Positions 33,999-36,213 of a stretch of 36,213 nucleotides of DNA are shown here, in pieces (within the stretch, counting starts at the first letter, position 1; every line of letters begins with the position of its first letter). Position numbers and translations under genes: made by a program. The notes below the pieces were generated by a model, which ran no database searches, was not told the origin of the DNA, and saw only the letters and a program-made list of their open reading frames with translations. The stretch spans positions 1-36,213 of the forward strand of contig JALONU010000005.1 in NCBI GenBank assembly GCA_025454775.1, read 5' to 3'. Source of the stretch: Bacteroidales bacterium (GTDB lineage: Bacteria > Bacteroidota > Bacteroidia > Bacteroidales > VadinHA17).

Positions 33999-34676
33999 AT
34001 GGCTGCTGACTTATCCATACTGTCGGATTCACCCTTATTCAAAAGTATTTCCGCGGAAGAAATCCTGAAGGTTCTTGAGCGGGTCCCGTACAAGATCAGG
34101 AAATTCAAATCTGGTTCCCTTATCGCTCAGACAGGCGACAGGCTGTTGTCTTTCCACCTTATTCTGTCTGGGTCTGTCAAGGGTGAGATGGTTGATTATG
34201 CTGGCCGCATCATTAAAATTGAGGATGTTCATGCTCCGCATGCCATTGCGGCGGCTTTCCTGTTCGGCGACAGGAATATCTTCCCGGTTAATGTGGTAAC
34301 CACCTCCGACACCCGGATCCTGGTCATAGACAAGGATGATTTCCTCAGGCTGCTCGGCAACGATAAAAGGATTTTATCAAACTTCCTCGACATGATGTCG
34401 AACCGGTCACAGTTCTTATCCGATAAGATCAAATTTCTGAATTTCAAGACTATAAAGGGTAAACTGGCACAGTTCATCTTACAAAGGACCACTCCTGAGA
34501 GGCCTTCCTTCAGGCTGGAAATGACGCAGTCTGACCTGGCAGATTATTTTGGAGTTGCAAGACCGTCAGTCGCACGCGCTGTAGGGGAACTGGAAGACGA
34601 AGGCTGCATAGAGGCTTCCGGCAAGCAAATACTTGTCACGGACAGGAAGAGACTGCTGCAGATGACCGATGACTGA
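33999..34676 (+). CDS. Crp/Fnr family transcriptional regulator (HcpR-like candidate)
   Basis: 225-residue regulator. An N-terminal cyclic nucleotide-binding-type beta barrel (about 15-110: FKSGSLIAQTGDRLLSFHLI, GSVKGEMVDYAGRIIKIEDV) is followed by a dimerisation helix and a C-terminal winged helix, with recognition helix MTQSDLADYFGVARPSVARA (about 174-193). It lacks the N-terminal Cys cluster of Fnr, and no cAMP-binding arginine signature was seen, so the effector differs, perhaps haem/NO as proposed for HcpR. It is next to a divergent ferredoxin-like gene with a shared palindrome. Placement in the HcpR subgroup is an inference. The stop lies 1 nt from the convergent histidine kinase stop. 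Confidence 0.9.
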   Translation: MAADLSILSDSPLFKSISAEEILKVLERVPYKIRKFKSGSLIAQTGDRLLSFHLILSGSVKGEMVDYAGRIIKIEDVHAPHAIAAAFLFGDRNIFPVNVVTTSDTRILVIDKDDFLRLLGNDKRILSNFLDMMSNRSQFLSDKIKFLNFKTIKGKLAQFILQRTTPERPSFRLEMTQSDLADYFGVARPSVARAVGELEDEGCIEASGKQILVTDRKRLLQMTDD

Positions 34677-34677
34677 C

Positions 34678-36012
34678 TCAGCCAACAGGTTCAGGCGGAA
34701 GCAGGATTGAAAAGCATGAACCTTCACCTTCCCTGCTTTCAACGCTGATGGATCCATGGCTGATTTTTACCAGTTCATGGCATAGTTTCAGTCCGAGACC
34801 TGTGCCTTTTTCATTTTCTGTTCCCGGTGTACTTTTCATCTCAGCTTCCGAGAACAGCGTTTTCTGCCTGCTCTCAGGGATGCCGATACCATTGTCACAT
34901 ATTTTGATGAGCATCCCGCCATCTTCGTTGGATTTGTCCCTGAGAAGAATGCTTATCCTTCCACCGCGCGGAGTGTATTTCAGTGCATTTGAGAGAAGGT
35001 TCCTGATAACGATATCCGCAAGGTCCTTGTCGAGCCAGGCAGTAGAACTGCCCACCTGTGTAAAATTGACCGTGATCTCTTTTTTGTCGGCGCTTTCCTT
35101 GAAGATGCTGAGGTTGGTGAGAATGATGTCGGCAATGTTGTAACGTCCGGGAGAGTATTTGATCCTGTCTTCCTGTCCCCTTCCCCATACGAGCATGTTC
35201 TCGAGCAGGGATATGACCATCTGTGCATACTGAATGCTCGAATTGGCAAAAGTGTCGTATTTTTCCCTGTATTCTTTCTCCTTGAGCAGGTTCAGCATGT
35301 AGAGTATGTTTACAACCGGGCTCCTGAGGTCGTGAGCGATCACCGAGAATATCTTGTTCTTCATCTGGATCGTATCCGACAACTGTTTGTTCTGGGTAGC
35401 GATCATCAGGTTTTGCTTGCCGATTTCCTCGTTTCTCATTTTCAGCTCGCTGGTTCTTTCATCCACTATCAGTTCAAGGTTTTTATTCATAAAACCAAGC
35501 TCATTGCGGAGCCTTTCGTTTTCCCGGTACGATTTCACCCACCTGAGAAGGAGAAGTGCGGCCTGTATCAGTACGAACGTCACTACGGCATAGCTCATAA
35601 TGTATGTTCCTGAGCTTTCCGACCTGCCGAGCGATATCCTCACATCGTGAATGCCTGCCAGTGCAAGAAGTATGAAGGCCGCTAAATAGGCGATGTCGAT
35701 CCCGCTTCCCCTCACAGCTCTTGCAAGACTCTGAACGATAGAGTACAGGACAAGAACCAGCATTACGGGATAGATCAGCAGAGTGGCATAGCTGAATATC
35801 CTGACAGGCAGAAAATGTGTGAGTATGTGAACTATTATGATCAGTACGGTTATGAATAAGGTAAAACCTCTGAAATACGGTGAAGGATAGAGCTCGTATG
35901 CCACCCAGGTCCATCCGATAATTACCACATACAGCCCCATATATTCGAACCTGACCGTCCATTCCCATGAAAGGTTGATGAAATTGTATATAAGGAAATG
36001 AGAAGTGAACAT
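34678..36012 (-). CDS. 7TMR-DISM-type sensor histidine kinase (N-terminus frameshifted)
   Basis: 444 residues from the first ATG in this frame. Several transmembrane helices (about 22-160) of the 7TMR-DISM module precede a coiled coil (about 163-220), the HisKA domain with phospho-acceptor His227 (FSVIAHDLRSPVVN), and the HATPase domain with N box NLLSNALKYTPRGG, G1 DNGIGIP and G2 GTGLGLKLCHEL. The catalytic core is intact. The ATG is probably not the true start: the frame stays open upstream to about 36056 and reads GFFHLLFLLFPDKSEGP, a 7TMR helix, while the sensor domain continues in another frame (next entry). The transmembrane part looks about 20 residues short. No response regulator is in the window; signal unknown. 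Confidence 0.85.
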   Translation of the reverse strand: MFTSHFLIYNFINLSWEWTVRFEYMGLYVVIIGWTWVAYELYPSPYFRGFTLFITVLIIIVHILTHFLPVRIFSYATLLIYPVMLVLVLYSIVQSLARAVRGSGIDIAYLAAFILLALAGIHDVRISLGRSESSGTYIMSYAVVTFVLIQAALLLLRWVKSYRENERLRNELGFMNKNLELIVDERTSELKMRNEEIGKQNLMIATQNKQLSDTIQMKNKIFSVIAHDLRSPVVNILYMLNLLKEKEYREKYDTFANSSIQYAQMVISLLENMLVWGRGQEDRIKYSPGRYNIADIILTNLSIFKESADKKEITVNFTQVGSSTAWLDKDLADIVIRNLLSNALKYTPRGGRISILLRDKSNEDGGMLIKICDNGIGIPESRQKTLFSEAEMKSTPGTENEKGTGLGLKLCHELVKISHGSISVESREGEGSCFSILLPPEPVG

Positions 36013-36056
36013 GGGTCCCTCGGATTTATCAGGAAAAAGAAGAAAAAGAAGATGGA

Positions 36057-36213
36057 AAAACCCAGCAGCAAACTTATCGTTGACCAGTCTGCCGCCCAGC
36101 TGTTTGCGAGGGCAGACTGTATCTTATTGAAAGTCCCGATCTTTACAGGGAGCCAGAATCCGCCACGCCGGTGTGAGAAGTTTGACACATTTATTATAAT
36201 GTCGAGTGTGTCG
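36057..36213 (-). pseudogene. 7TMR-DISM extracellular domain fragment of the same kinase, other frame
   Basis: On the minus strand from the right edge the frame reads DTLDIIINVSNFSHRRGGFW and LPVKIGTFNKIQSALANSWA, then WSTISLLLGF: the end of a 7TMR-DISMED2 sensor domain entering the first transmembrane helix. Adding one T to the five-T run (36056-36060, minus strand) joins it to the kinase frame as LLLGFFHLLFLLFPDKSEGP. The gene is therefore either frameshifted in the cell or has a one-base error in this sequence. The 5' part lies beyond the window. Confidence 0.72.

Noticed and set aside
35922-36011. Independent small gene continuing the sensor frame past the frameshift
   Set aside because: Beyond the frameshift this frame only shadows the kinase's transmembrane region and ends in an unrelated tail.
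36012-36060. Programmed ribosomal frameshift in the histidine kinase
   Set aside because: There is no slippery heptamer with a downstream pseudoknot that I can see, and kinases of this type do not use one; an indel in the T5 run is simpler.

Overview
This window is chromosomal DNA of a Bacteroidota (Bacteroidetes) bacterium, most likely an anaerobic or facultative member of the Bacteroidales or a related order. Four things support this: promoters of the TTTG / TAnnTTTG type (for example 9532-9563 and 11077-11109) instead of sigma70 boxes; mostly absent Shine-Dalgarno sequences; lineage markers (PorT of the type IX secretion system, the TamA-like lipoprotein TamL, a DUF3467 gene behind rpoC, an S46 dipeptidyl-peptidase); and gene orders typical of the phylum. 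It is mostly a conserved housekeeping region, and I see no phage, insertion sequence, CRISPR array or defence island.

Layout. 1-1426 (minus strand): the end of an Ldh-family dehydrogenase and a YdfG-like short-chain dehydrogenase. 1427-1798: a spacer with a composite palindromic repeat. 1799-8349: ubiE (menaquinone), porT, an FAD dehydrogenase, a TrmH-type RNA methyltransferase (minus strand) and tamL. 8424-9071: a membrane-anchored helix-hairpin-helix protein. 9072-9591: a non-coding spacer ending in the rpsU promoter. 9592-11046: rpsU, xerC and hpf. 11077-24571: the central information-processing cluster, tRNA-Thr/Tyr/Gly/Thr, tuf, tRNA-Trp, secE, nusG, rplKAJL, rpoBC and a DUF3467 gene, closed by a clear intrinsic terminator. 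24639-30160: an apparent six-gene operon (lipoprotein, DUF2520, KdsC-like HAD phosphatase, UbiA prenyltransferase, Maf, DPP11-like peptidase). 30186-30705: a second copy of the palindromic repeat abutting a short secreted protein. 30898-32945: pdxB and a Tat-exported TIM-barrel protein. 32940-34676: a ferredoxin-like protein with a His-rich linker, divergent from a Crp/Fnr regulator across a perfect 18-bp palindrome. 34678-36213: a 7TMR-DISM sensor histidine kinase that appears frameshifted.

The most noteworthy points are: the two composite palindromic repeats with matching sequence changes at their ends; short-period (7-9 bp) tandem repeats confined to spacers in the first 6 kb; the divergent ferredoxin/Crp-Fnr operator; a probable single-base frameshift in the histidine kinase; a strong Shine-Dalgarno before hpf in a phylum that seldom uses one; and unexplained RNA hairpins in the tuf-rpoB region. 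No clearly new multi-gene system was found.
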